Below are positions 24,562 to 33,115 of a DNA stretch of 64,000 nucleotides, piece after piece. Source of the DNA: Umezawaea sp049997955 (GTDB taxonomy: Bacteria > Actinomycetota > Actinomycetes > Mycobacteriales > Pseudonocardiaceae); NCBI GenBank assembly GCA_049997955.1, contig JAEBDY010000007.1, forward strand, positions 124,001-188,000, written 5' to 3'. The notes beneath the pieces were generated by a model. It saw only the letters and a list, made by a program, of their open reading frames with translations. It had not been told where the DNA came from and searched no databases. The position numbers were made by a program, and so were the translations under genes. Positions within the stretch are counted from its first letter, which is position 1; the number at the start of each line of letters is the position of its first letter.

Positions 24562-25266
24562 GTGTCGAGGTCCGTTCTGGTCACCGGGGGCAACAGGGGT
24601 ATCGGCCTGGCGATCGCCAAGGCGTTCGCCGCACAGGGTGACAAGGTCGCCGTGACGCACCGCGGCTCCGGCGCGCCCGAAGGCCTGTTCGGCGTCAAGT
24701 GCGACGTGACGGACGGCGACGAGGTGGCCGCCGCGCTGGCCGAGGTCGAGGCGCACCAGGGGCCGGTCGAGGTGCTCGTCGCGAACGCGGGCATCACCGA
24801 GGACACGCTCCTGCTGCGGATGTCCGACGACCAGTTCACCCGCGTGCTCGACGCGAACCTGACCGGCGCGTTCCGCGTCGTGCAGCGCGCGTCCAAGGGG
24901 ATGCTGCGCAACCGCTTCGGCCGGATCGTGTTCATCTCCTCGGTCGTCGGCCTCTACGGCGGCCCCGGCCAGGTCAACTACGCGGCCAGCAAGGCCGGTC
25001 TGATCGGCATGGCCCGGTCGATCGCCCGCGAGCTGGGGTCGCGCAACATCACCGCGAACGTGGTCGCGCCCGGCTTCGTCACCACGGACATGACCGACAA
25101 GCTCACCGACGACCGCAAGAAGCAGATCCTCGGCCAGGTGCCCGCGAACCGGTTCGCCACCCCCGAGGAGGTCGCCGCCACGGTGGCGTTCCTGGCCTCC
25201 GACGCCGCCGGGTACATCACCGGCGCGGTCATCCCGGTCGACGGCGGCCTCGGCATGGGCCACTGA
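24562..25266 (+). CDS. fabG: 3-oxoacyl-[ACP] reductase FabG (MabA-like)
   Basis: 234-residue short-chain dehydrogenase. The NADPH loop is VTGGNRGIG, NAG appears in VLVANAGITED, and the catalytic Ser-Tyr-Lys are in FISSVVGLYGG and VNYAASKAGL. PGFVTTDMTD and IPVDGGLGMGH are FabG-typical. It reduces 3-oxoacyl-ACP in type II fatty acid synthesis. GTG 24562 follows GGGAGCACC. It is 31 bp upstream of the enoyl reductase gene, the same order as fabG1-inhA of mycobacteria, so the two should form an operon. Confidence 0.95.
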   Translation: MSRSVLVTGGNRGIGLAIAKAFAAQGDKVAVTHRGSGAPEGLFGVKCDVTDGDEVAAALAEVEAHQGPVEVLVANAGITEDTLLLRMSDDQFTRVLDANLTGAFRVVQRASKGMLRNRFGRIVFISSVVGLYGGPGQVNYAASKAGLIGMARSIARELGSRNITANVVAPGFVTTDMTDKLTDDRKKQILGQVPANRFATPEEVAATVAFLASDAAGYITGAVIPVDGGLGMGH

Positions 25267-25297
25267 TCTTGTCCACCCACGTAGACGGAGGAAGCAA

Positions 25298-26065
25298 GTG
25301 ACGGGACTGCTCGAAGGCAAGCGACTGCTGATCACCGGTGTGATCACCGACGCGTCGATCGCCTTCCACGTCGCCAAGGTCGCGCAGGAGCAGGGCGCGC
25401 AGGTCGTGCTGACCGGGTTCGGCCGGATGAGCCTGGTCGAGCGGATCGCGAAGCGACTGCCCGCCCCGGCGCCGGTCGTGGAACTGGACGTGCAGAACCA
25501 GGAGCACCTCGACACGCTGGCCGACCGGGTGCGCGAGCACGTGGACGGCCTCGACGGGCTCGTGCACGCGGTCGGCTACGCGCCGCCGAGCTGCCTGGGC
25601 GCGCCGTTCATGGACGCGCCGTGGGAGGACGTGGCCACGGCGATGCACGTGTCCGCGTACTCGTACAAGGCGCTGACCGCCGCCGCCCTGCCGCTGCTCG
25701 GCCGGGGCAGCTCGGTCGTCGGCCTCGACTTCGACGCCCGCCAGGTGTGGCCCGCCTACAACTGGATGGGCGCCGCGAAGGCCGCGTTCGAGTCGATCAA
25801 CCGGTACATGGCGCGCGACCTGGGCCCGCAGGGCATCCGGGTCAACCTCGTGTCCGCCGGGCCGGTGCGCACGATGGCCGCCAAGTCGATCCCCGGCTTC
25901 GTGGACCTCGAAGCCCTGTGGTCCGAGAAGGCGCCGCTCGGCTGGAACGTCGACGACCCGACGCCGGTCGCCCAGTCCGTGTGCGGCCTGCTGTCCGACT
26001 GGTTCCCCGCGACCACCGGTTCGATGGTGTTCGTCGACGGCGGCGTGCACTTCCTGGGCCTGTAG
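25298..26065 (+). CDS. inhA: NADH-dependent enoyl-[ACP] reductase (InhA/FabI type)
   Basis: 255 residues. The glycine-loop is LLITGVITDASIAF. The catalytic Phe-Tyr-Lys set lies in VGLDFDARQVWPAYNWMGAAKAAFES, with the Tyr-to-Lys spacing of 7 found in InhA. The position equivalent to InhA Ser94 (HSIGF) is Ala91 here (HAVGY). It performs the last reduction of the elongation cycle. The GTG start follows GGAGG. A strong hairpin right after the stop separates it from the ferrochelatase gene. Confidence 0.95.
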   Translation: MTGLLEGKRLLITGVITDASIAFHVAKVAQEQGAQVVLTGFGRMSLVERIAKRLPAPAPVVELDVQNQEHLDTLADRVREHVDGLDGLVHAVGYAPPSCLGAPFMDAPWEDVATAMHVSAYSYKALTAAALPLLGRGSSVVGLDFDARQVWPAYNWMGAAKAAFESINRYMARDLGPQGIRVNLVSAGPVRTMAAKSIPGFVDLEALWSEKAPLGWNVDDPTPVAQSVCGLLSDWFPATTGSMVFVDGGVHFLGL

Positions 26066-26070
26066 CCACC

Positions 26071-26110
26071 CGACCGGGTCGACGTGATCATCGGCACGTC
26101 GACCCGGTCG
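26071..26110 (+). terminator. 16-bp perfect hairpin between inhA and the ferrochelatase gene
   Basis: CGACCGGGTCGACGTG (26071-26086) pairs perfectly with 26095-26110 around the 8-base loop ATCATCGG. No T-run follows. It lies 5 bases after the inhA stop and 34 bases before the ferrochelatase start, so it probably ends or attenuates the fabG-inhA transcript. Confidence 0.75.
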
Positions 26111-26144
26111 TGCGGGGACTCGCCACCAGGGCCAGGATGTAGCG

Positions 26145-27173
26145 GTGAGTTACGACGCGCTGCTCTGGTTGTCGTTCGGAGGCCCGGAAGGACCAGCGGA
26201 CGTCCGGCCGTTCCTGGAAAACGTCACCAGGGGCCGGGGTGTGCCACCCGAACGGCTGGACGAGGTCGAGGTCCACTACCAGCACTTCGGCGGAGTGTCG
26301 CCGATCAACGCGCTGAACCTCGCCGCCATCGACGCGGTGCGCGCCACCGGGTTCGACCTGCCGGTCTACTTCGGCAACCGCAACTGGCACCCGATGGTCG
26401 AGGACACCCTCGCCGAGATGCGGCGCGACGGCGTGCGGCGCGCGCTCGTGTTCCCCACCAGCGCCTACGGCGGCTACTCCGCCTGCCGCCAGTACGACGA
26501 GGACGTCCTGCGCGCCCGAGCCGCGGTCGGGCCGGACGCGCCCGAACTGGTGAAGCTGCGCCAGTTCTTCGACCACCCGCTGTTCATTGACGCCTTCGCC
26601 GACTCCGTCCGCGCGGCGGCCGCGTCGCTGCCCGCCGACCACCGGCTCGTGTTCACCGCGCACTCCGTGCCGGTGTCGGCCGACCAGGCCGCGGGCCCGC
26701 CGTCCGAAGGCGGTCACCGGTACTCCCGCCAGGTCGCCGAGGCGTCCCGGCTTGTGGCCGCCGCCGTCGGCCGCGAGGAGTACGACGTCGTGTGGCAGTC
26801 GCGCTCCGGTCCGCCGCGGATCCCCTGGCTGGAGCCGGACGTCGTCGACCACGTCGAGGCGCTGCACGAGGACGGCGTCACCGGTGTGCTGCTGTGCCCC
26901 ATCGGGTTCGTCAGCGACCACCTGGAGGTCGTGTGGGACCTCGACACGGAGGCCCGCGACCGCGCCGGTGAACTCGGCATGGCCTTCGCCCGCGCCGCCA
27001 CGCCCAACGCCGACCCCCGGTTCGCCGAACTGGTGGTGGAACTGGTCCGCGAGCACACCGACGGCGTCGAGCCGCGCAAGCTCTCCGACTTCACCGCCGC
27101 GGGGTGCACCCTCAACGGCGCGCCCTGCGCGCCGCTGTGCTGCGAACCGGCGAAGCGGCCGGGGAACCGCTGA
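26145..27173 (+). CDS. cpfC: Ferrochelatase (coproporphyrin III type, with Fe-S cysteines)
   Basis: 342 residues. LLWLSFGGPEGPADVRPFLENV is the family N-terminus. LVFTAHSVPVS carries the metal-binding His, and CPIGFVSDHLEVVWDLD carries the catalytic Glu. The C-terminus CTLNGAPCAPLCCEPA supplies clustered cysteines like those that bind a [2Fe-2S] centre in actinobacterial ferrochelatases. In Actinomycetota this enzyme inserts iron into coproporphyrin III rather than protoporphyrin. Its position after fabG-inhA is conserved with mycobacterial hemZ. Confidence 0.94.
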   Translation: MSYDALLWLSFGGPEGPADVRPFLENVTRGRGVPPERLDEVEVHYQHFGGVSPINALNLAAIDAVRATGFDLPVYFGNRNWHPMVEDTLAEMRRDGVRRALVFPTSAYGGYSACRQYDEDVLRARAAVGPDAPELVKLRQFFDHPLFIDAFADSVRAAAASLPADHRLVFTAHSVPVSADQAAGPPSEGGHRYSRQVAEASRLVAAAVGREEYDVVWQSRSGPPRIPWLEPDVVDHVEALHEDGVTGVLLCPIGFVSDHLEVVWDLDTEARDRAGELGMAFARAATPNADPRFAELVVELVREHTDGVEPRKLSDFTAAGCTLNGAPCAPLCCEPAKRPGNR

Positions 27174-27248
27174 CCTTTCCGCCGCGATCGGGAGACGACC
27201 GCCCCCGCGACTGGTAGAGACGAGTACCTGTCGCGCGGAGGGCGGTCG

Positions 27249-29501
27249 ATGGGTGCGAACCGGTGGTCGGCCGCGGGCGGGGGCGTCGTCGCCTGCGTCG
27301 CGGTCGTCGCCCTGCCCGCCGACGTCCGGATCTGGGGCCTGCTCGCCGTGGTGGTGGGCGCGGTCCTCGTGTTCGCCCGCCGCCCGGCGCCGGAGGTCCG
27401 CAACGACGCGACGGAGGTCGTGTCCGGCCTGGTGATGCAGATCGGGCACAACGAGGGCCCGATCGTCGTGGGGCGGACCGAACCCGCCACCAGGCTGCCG
27501 GGGTACACCACCGTGTTCACCGGTCGCGACGACGAGCTGGACGGCATGGTCGTGTCGCTCGTGCGGGTTCGAGAACGGCCGGGTCCGGTCGTGCACGTCG
27601 TCCACGGCCCGGCCGGGATCGGCAAGACGGAACTGGCGCTGCGGCTCGCCCACCAGATCAGCTGGATGTTCGACTGGAGGCAGTACCTCGACCTCGGCGG
27701 GACCGAGGACGGCGTGCCGCAGCGCCCCGAGGACGCCCTGGCGCGGCTGCTGGCCGACCCGGACGTCGGCGCCCGGCAGTCGGGCTCCGCGGCAGGCCTC
27801 CGCTCGCTGTGGCGGGCCCGGCTGTCCGACAGCCGGGTGCTGCTGGTGCTGGACAACGTGCACAGCGCCGAGCAGGTGCTCAGGCTGCTCCCCGAGCGGC
27901 GGGAGTGCCCGTACCTGGTGGTGCTGGTGGTCAGCCGGTCGCCGCACGACCGGCTGCGCGCGACGATGGACGCCCACCACCTCGAGCTGGGCGGGTTCCC
28001 CGCCGACGACGCCGTGGCGCTGCTGCGCCGGTGCTCCGGCCGCGCGCTGTCGGACGACGAGCGGGTGGCGGCACGGGAGCTGGTCCGCCGCTGCGGCTAC
28101 TCGCCCCAGAACATCCGGCTCTACGGCGCGCGGCTGCACACCGAGGCGCTGTCCGTCGGCGGGCTGCTCGCGCAGGTGCCCGATCCCGTGGAGGACGGCC
28201 ACCCGGCGTTCACCCAGTCCTACCACGGCCTCGGCCCGACGGCCCGGCACGTGCTGCGGCACCTCGCCGTGCATCCGGGGCCGGACTTCGACGCCGCCGC
28301 GGCGGAGGCGCTGGCCGGACGTCCGCCCACCGAGGTGCGGGAAGCGCTGTGCGCGCTGGAGGAGGCGGCGCTGATCGCCCGCGACGGCGACCGCTACCGG
28401 CTGCACGAGCTGTTCCAGCGCACCGTGGCGGGGTTCCCGCTGCTCGACGACGGCGACACCGGTCCGGACGTCGCCCTGTACCGGCTGCTGCGCCACTACC
28501 GGCGGACGGCGGTCGCGGTGGCCGCCCCGGTCGAGCCGCTGCTGACCAGGCACCGGCGGCCGGGGGCGGAGGTGCCCGCCCGACCGGATCCGGAGCAGCG
28601 CGCGACCGCGCTGGCGTGGTTCAAGGCCGAGCGCGCCGGGGTGCTCGCGTGCCTGCGCGCCGCGGGCTCCCGCACCGCCCTGGCGGGCGCCGTGGTGTCG
28701 CTGACGGACGCCGTCGCGGGCTTCCTGCGGCACGAGGGCCCCTGGGAGACCGCCGCCGAGCTGCACGCCACCGCCGCCCGGCTGGCCGCCGAGCAGCACC
28801 GGCCCCGCGACCACGCGGTGGCGTTGAACGACCTCAGCATCGTGTACCGCCTGCTGGGCCGCTACGACGAGGCGGACGCGACCCTGGAGTCGGCGTACCG
28901 GGCGATCGGCGCCCTGGTGGGGGAGCTGGACGTCGACGACGTCCGGATCGGCAGGGCCAACGTCCGCAACGAGCAGGGCAAGGTGGCCAACCTGCGGGCC
29001 GTCGAGCCGGATCGGGCCCTGGAGGTGCTGGAGGAGGCGCTGGAGCTGTACCGGGCCGCGGGCGACACGATGGGCACGGCCAACGCCGAGAAGAACCTCG
29101 GGGTCACCTGGTACCGGCTGGCCAACCGCGTCCGCGCGCACGAGCACTTCCAGGAGGCGCTCGACCACTACGCCGAGCTGGACGACCACCTCGGGCTGGC
29201 CGAGGTGCACAACCACCGGGGCTTCCTGTTCCTGGACGCGGGCCACGTGACCTCCGCGCTCACCGAGTTCCGCACCGCGCGGGCGTTCGCGCCCACCCAC
29301 AGCCTGCTGGAGCAGGCCCGCGCGCTGGAGGGCCTGGCGGGCTGCCTGCTGGTGGCGGGTGACCGCGACCTGGCCTCGCACCTGCTGCTGGAGGCCGTCG
29401 AGGGCTACGACGACATCGGCGCGCTGGCGAAGGCGGAGGAGTTGCGGCGCACCCTGGACGGCCGGGGCGGTGACCACGCCCCTCGCCGGGAATCGCCCTG
29501 A
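27249..29501 (+). CDS. Membrane-anchored STAND (NB-ARC-like) ATPase with TPR repeats
   Basis: 750 residues. Two hydrophobic segments (about 11-24 and 28-43) anchor the N-terminus. The nucleotide-binding domain has Walker A HGPAGIGKTEL (K126, T127) and Walker B VLLVLDNVHSAEQV (D202), then a winged-helix-like part, then helical repeats from about 470 to the end with TPR-like spacing (ALNDLSIVYRLLGRYDEADATL; NAEKNLGVTWYRLANRVRAHEHF; VHNHRGFLFLDAGHVTSAL). STAND proteins are signal-controlled switches; in actinomycetes some are regulators and others defence sensors. No effector domain is fused, and the membrane anchor is unusual for the class. A convergent TetR gene ends 6 bp downstream. Confidence 0.85.
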   Translation: MGANRWSAAGGGVVACVAVVALPADVRIWGLLAVVVGAVLVFARRPAPEVRNDATEVVSGLVMQIGHNEGPIVVGRTEPATRLPGYTTVFTGRDDELDGMVVSLVRVRERPGPVVHVVHGPAGIGKTELALRLAHQISWMFDWRQYLDLGGTEDGVPQRPEDALARLLADPDVGARQSGSAAGLRSLWRARLSDSRVLLVLDNVHSAEQVLRLLPERRECPYLVVLVVSRSPHDRLRATMDAHHLELGGFPADDAVALLRRCSGRALSDDERVAARELVRRCGYSPQNIRLYGARLHTEALSVGGLLAQVPDPVEDGHPAFTQSYHGLGPTARHVLRHLAVHPGPDFDAAAAEALAGRPPTEVREALCALEEAALIARDGDRYRLHELFQRTVAGFPLLDDGDTGPDVALYRLLRHYRRTAVAVAAPVEPLLTRHRRPGAEVPARPDPEQRATALAWFKAERAGVLACLRAAGSRTALAGAVVSLTDAVAGFLRHEGPWETAAELHATAARLAAEQHRPRDHAVALNDLSIVYRLLGRYDEADATLESAYRAIGALVGELDVDDVRIGRANVRNEQGKVANLRAVEPDRALEVLEEALELYRAAGDTMGTANAEKNLGVTWYRLANRVRAHEHFQEALDHYAELDDHLGLAEVHNHRGFLFLDAGHVTSALTEFRTARAFAPTHSLLEQARALEGLAGCLLVAGDRDLASHLLLEAVEGYDDIGALAKAEELRRTLDGRGGDHAPRRESP

Positions 29502-29507
29502 GGGGCG

Positions 29508-30110
29508 CTAGGGCCGGTCGGCGGTCACCGGGTGGCGCAGTCCCGCGACGAGGACCTCGACCAGTCGACGCGGGTCGTAGCGGGAATCGTGGTCCGCGCC
29601 GATGCAGAGGTTCCCGACGCCGCGCATGAGTTCGTGCGCCTTCAGGTCGGAGCGGACCTCGCCGGACTCGGCGGCGGCGTCGAGCAGCCTGCCGCACACG
29701 GGCAGGAGGCGGTCGAGGAAGTGCGCGTGCAGCGCGGCGAAGCCCTCGTCGTCGGAGCGCAGCGCGGAGGCGAGTCCGTGCTTGGTGACCAGGAAGTCGA
29801 CGAAGAGGTCGATCCACCGGGCCAGCGCGGCGTGGGGGGACGCGCTGGTCTCCAGCAGGGTCGGGCCTGCTTCGGCGCAGGCCTCGATCTGGTGCCGGTA
29901 GACGGCGATGACCAGGTCCGCGCGCGTCGGGAAGTGGCGGTAGATCGTGCCCATGCCGACGCCCGCCGCGGCCGCGATGTCGCGCACCGGCGCTTCCACG
30001 CCCGACGTGACGAAGACGGCGGCGGCCGCGTCGAGCAGGGTCTTCTCGTTGCGCCGGGCGTCCGCCCGCTTGGGCCTGGCGGGCCCCGTGCACTCGTCGC
30101 CGTCGTTCAC
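29508..30110 (-). CDS. TetR-family transcriptional repressor
   Basis: 200 residues from GTG 30110, which has GGAGGG eight bases before it; a TTG at 30152 would put the start inside the operator. The helix-turn-helix is APVRDIAAAAGVGMGTIYRHFPTRADLV. The C-terminal part resembles the TetR_C groups found next to oxidoreductases. It is divergent from an aldo/keto reductase gene with paired operators between them, and so is predicted to repress that gene and itself until an inducer binds. Confidence 0.9.
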   Translation of the reverse strand: MNDGDECTGPARPKRADARRNEKTLLDAAAAVFVTSGVEAPVRDIAAAAGVGMGTIYRHFPTRADLVIAVYRHQIEACAEAGPTLLETSASPHAALARWIDLFVDFLVTKHGLASALRSDDEGFAALHAHFLDRLLPVCGRLLDAAAESGEVRSDLKAHELMRGVGNLCIGADHDSRYDPRRLVEVLVAGLRHPVTADRP

Positions 30111-30140
30111 CGCGCTGCTCCCTCCACTGGCGTGCTTGCT

Positions 30141-30184
30141 AACCGGAACCAAGTTCCGTATGTTAGTGGAGCAACGTTCCGGTT
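30141..30184. promoter_or_regulatory. TetR operators between tetR-like and aldo/keto reductase genes
   Basis: CGGAAC-CAA-GTTCCG (30144-30158) is a 15-bp palindrome. In addition AACCGGAAC (30141-30149) is exactly inverted as GTTCCGGTT (30176-30184). TATGTTAGT (30159-30167) between them resembles a -10 element facing right. The pattern suggests two binding sites over both promoters. Confidence 0.75.
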
Positions 30185-30263
30185 GCTCGGGTCGTCAGGG
30201 CGCGAACCCGGCGACCACCCCGCATCATGCCACCAGGCCCCACCCGCAACGGAGGACACGGTC

Positions 30264-31283
30264 ATGCAGTACCGCACGTTGGGCCGCACCGGAGTGCAGG
30301 TCAGCACCCTCTCGCTCGGCGCGATGAACTTCGGCGCGATCGGGCGCACCACCCAGGACGAGGCCGTCGCCATCGTCGACGCCGCCATCGAGGGCGGGAT
30401 CAACGTGATCGACACCGCCGACATGTACGGCAGCGGCCAGTCGGAGGAGATGGTCGGCAAGGCCATCGCCGGCCGCCGCGACGACCTCGTGCTGGCCACG
30501 AAGGCGTGCATGCCCATGGGCGACGAGCGCAACCACCAGGGCGGGTCCCGCCGCTGGCTGGTCACGGAGCTGGACAACAGCCTGCGCCGCCTCGGCGTCG
30601 ACCACGTCGACCTCTACCAGATCCACCGGTGGGACCCGCGCACCAGCGACGAGGAGACGCTCTCGGCGCTGACCGACCTGCGGCGCGCGGGGAAGATCCG
30701 CTACTTCGGCTCCTCGACCTTCCCCGCCTACCGCATCGTCGAGGCCCAGTGGGCCGCCCGCGAGCACCACCTCGGCCGGTACACCACCGAGCAGCCCAGC
30801 TACTCGATCCTGCAGCGCGGTGTCGAGACCCACGTGCTGCCCGTGACCGAGCGGTACGGGCTCGGGGTGCTGGCGTGGAGCCCGCTGGCCTCGGGCTGGT
30901 TGTCGGGCGCGGTCCGCGAGGGCCGGGAGATCACCACCAGCCGGTCGAAGGTCCTGCCGGAGCGCTTCGACCTCGCCATCCCCTCCAACCGGGCCCGGCT
31001 CGACGCCGTGGAGCTGCTGGCCGGGATCGCCGACGAGGCAGGCCTGACCATGATCCAGCTCGCGCTCGGGTTCGTGACCGCGCACCCCGCCGTGACCAGC
31101 GCGATCATCGGCCCCCGCACGCTGGACCACATGACCTCGCAGCTCGCCGCCGCGGACACGGTCCTCTCCGCCGACGTGCTCGACGCGATCGACGCCGTCG
31201 TCGCTCCCGGCGTCGACCTGGCCGCCCACGAGAAGCACGACACCCCGCCCGCCCTGCTCGACCCGGCGCTGCGGCGCCGCTGA
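30264..31283 (+). CDS. Aldo/keto reductase
   Basis: 339 residues, a TIM-barrel oxidoreductase. The catalytic tetrad is visible: Asp and Tyr in VIDTADMYGSGQSEEMVG, Lys in LATKAC, His in LYQIHRWD. The NADPH-binding tail AIIGPRTLDHM is present. It reduces aldehydes or ketones with NADPH. GGAGG (30251-30255) precedes ATG 30264; the frame is open far upstream, but that part overlaps the TetR gene. Expression should be controlled by the divergent TetR protein. Confidence 0.92.
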   Translation: MQYRTLGRTGVQVSTLSLGAMNFGAIGRTTQDEAVAIVDAAIEGGINVIDTADMYGSGQSEEMVGKAIAGRRDDLVLATKACMPMGDERNHQGGSRRWLVTELDNSLRRLGVDHVDLYQIHRWDPRTSDEETLSALTDLRRAGKIRYFGSSTFPAYRIVEAQWAAREHHLGRYTTEQPSYSILQRGVETHVLPVTERYGLGVLAWSPLASGWLSGAVREGREITTSRSKVLPERFDLAIPSNRARLDAVELLAGIADEAGLTMIQLALGFVTAHPAVTSAIIGPRTLDHMTSQLAAADTVLSADVLDAIDAVVAPGVDLAAHEKHDTPPALLDPALRRR

Positions 31284-31292
31284 CGGGGTCCT

Positions 31293-31724
31293 TCAGCGGA
31301 CGGGGCACGTCCGCGGACCCGTGCTCCGTCCGCCGCCGGTGACCGTGACCGGCGAGGAGTCGAGCGCCGCGGTGCACACGATCTGGTCCACGGCGGTGGG
31401 GGACAACGCGGACACGTCCACGGAGGCGGTCACGGCGAACCCGTCGGCGGAGCTCGAACCGCCGAGCACGACCCCGACGGGCACGTCGGTGGTGAACCCC
31501 TGGTCCCGTTCCGCCGCGGTCGGCCCGGCGGTCAGCAGGGTGAGCCCGTCGCTCGGGCCGGGATCGGGGCGCGGCACCGGGACGACCCGGCCGTCGGCCA
31601 CCAGGTACAGCACGGCGGCGGACGCGGTCGTCGGCGCGGGGCCGCCGAGGACGACCCCGCCCGGCCGCACCCCGCAGCCCCCCACCAGCACCAGCACCAC
31701 CGCGAGCAGGACGAAGCGGCTCAC
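31293..31724 (-). CDS. GerMN-domain lipoprotein of the two-component operon
   Basis: 143 residues. A short signal peptide ends in a lipobox (VLVGGC), so Cys17 would be lipidated. VLYLVADGRVVPVPRP followed by LTLLTAGPTAAERDQGFTTDVP is GerMN-like text. Its start overlaps the histidine kinase stop by 4 bases, so it belongs to the same operon. In Streptomyces the lipoprotein CseA tunes the CseBC envelope-stress system; this protein may play a similar role, though I infer that from position only. Confidence 0.78.
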   Translation of the reverse strand: MSRFVLLAVVLVLVGGCGVRPGGVVLGGPAPTTASAAVLYLVADGRVVPVPRPDPGPSDGLTLLTAGPTAAERDQGFTTDVPVGVVLGGSSSADGFAVTASVDVSALSPTAVDQIVCTAALDSSPVTVTGGGRSTGPRTCPVR

Positions 31725-33115
31725 CGGTCACCCCGCGAGTCCGGCAGCCGCAGGGTGAACACCGCGCCGCCGTCCGGCCGGTTCTCCGCGACGAGCGCGC
31801 CGCCGTGCAGGCGGGCGTTCTCGCGGGCGATGGCGAGGCCCAGTCCGCTGCCGGAGGACCGCGTCCTCGCCGAGTCCGCCTTGTAGAAGCGGTCGAACAC
31901 CCTGGGCAGCACCTCGGGGGACAGGCCGGGTCCGCGGTCCGCCACCGAGATCACGACCTGGTCCTCCTCGACGGCCAGGCGCACGGACACCGGTGCGCCG
32001 CCGTGCCGCACGGCGTTGCCCACCAGGTTCGCCAGGACCACGTCCAGCCGTCGCGGGTCCAGTCGTGCCACCACCTCGACCGGCAGGTCGGTCTCCACGA
32101 CGTCCAGCCACCCGCGCGCGTGCAGCGAGGCCCGCACGGCGGCCGCCACGTCCACCTCGTCCAGCACCAGCGCGGCGGCCCCGGAGTCGAACCTGCTGAT
32201 CTCCATCAGGTCGTTCACCAGCCGGGTCAGGTTGTGCGTCTCCCGGCTGACGATCCGCGCGGCCTGCCCCGCGTCCGCGGGCAGCCCGGCCGCCTCCTCC
32301 TCCAGCACGTCCGCCACCGCGGTCATGGCGGCGAGCGGGGTCCGCAGCTCGTGCGACACGTCGGCCACGAACCGGCGGGCGTCGGCCTCCATCCGCCGCA
32401 GCTCGTCCACGCGCCGCCCCAGCGCGTCGGCGGCGTGGTTGAACGTGACCGCCAAGCCCGCCAGCTCGTCCGAACCGCGAACGTCCAAACGGGACTCCAG
32501 GTCGCCGGAACCCAGGCGCCGCGCGGCATCGCGGAGTTCCCGCACCGGCCGCAGCACGCTCCGCGCGGCCAGCAGCGCCAGCGCCAGCGCGACGACCAGC
32601 GCACCGCCGCCGAACGCCCACGCCCTGGTCGACAGGGCGGCGATGCTCGCCGCCGCGGGCGTCAGCTCGCGCAGCGAGTAGACCTCCAGCGGCACGCCAC
32701 CGGTCCCCGTCGACGTCACCATGGTCCCGCTGACCAGCTGGGTCACGCCGCCGACGGACACCCGCTGCCACGCGACGTACCCGCCGCGCACGGCGTCCCG
32801 CAGCTCCGGCGTGACCACCGAGAGGGGCAGGCCGCCGCCGCTCAGGTCGCCGTGCACGGCCACGGCGGTGTCGTCGCGGTCCGAGAACAGGCCCGCGATC
32901 CGCCGCAACCGCTCGCGCGTGGGCGGCAGCGAGGCCAGCGGGCCGAGCTGTTCGACCCGGTCGGTCAGCGCCAGCACCGCGGCGTCCTGGGCCTGCTGGA
33001 GGATGACGGAGCGCGCCTTGAGGTACATGCCGCCCGCCACCGCCAGCGCGGTGATCACGCCGACGAGCGCGAACGCGACCACCAACCGGCCGCGCAGGCC
33101 GAACGAGCGCGTCAC
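31721..33115 (-). CDS. Envelope-sensing histidine kinase (CseC-like)
   Basis: 464 residues from a GTG at 33115 overlapping the regulator stop (GTGA). Membrane helices lie at about 12-32 and 160-185 around an extracellular sensor, followed by HAMP (ARSVLRPVRELRDAARRLGSGDLESRL). The H-box is FVADVSHELRTPLAAM, the N-box NLVGNAVRHGG, the G1 box VADRGPGLS and the G2 box SGSGLGLAI. All motifs are intact. The frame is open far upstream, but that part overlaps the regulator gene. It pairs with the regulator at 33112. Confidence 0.93.
   Translation of the reverse strand: MTRSFGLRGRLVVAFALVGVITALAVAGGMYLKARSVILQQAQDAAVLALTDRVEQLGPLASLPPTRERLRRIAGLFSDRDDTAVAVHGDLSGGGLPLSVVTPELRDAVRGGYVAWQRVSVGGVTQLVSGTMVTSTGTGGVPLEVYSLRELTPAAASIAALSTRAWAFGGGALVVALALALLAARSVLRPVRELRDAARRLGSGDLESRLDVRGSDELAGLAVTFNHAADALGRRVDELRRMEADARRFVADVSHELRTPLAAMTAVADVLEEEAAGLPADAGQAARIVSRETHNLTRLVNDLMEISRFDSGAAALVLDEVDVAAAVRASLHARGWLDVVETDLPVEVVARLDPRRLDVVLANLVGNAVRHGGAPVSVRLAVEEDQVVISVADRGPGLSPEVLPRVFDRFYKADSARTRSSGSGLGLAIARENARLHGGALVAENRPDGGAVFTLRLPDSRGDR

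Noticed and set aside
24562..26065. Mycolic-acid producer inferred from fabG-inhA
   Set aside because: This gene pair also serves ordinary type II fatty acid synthesis, and no mycolate-specific genes are in the window.
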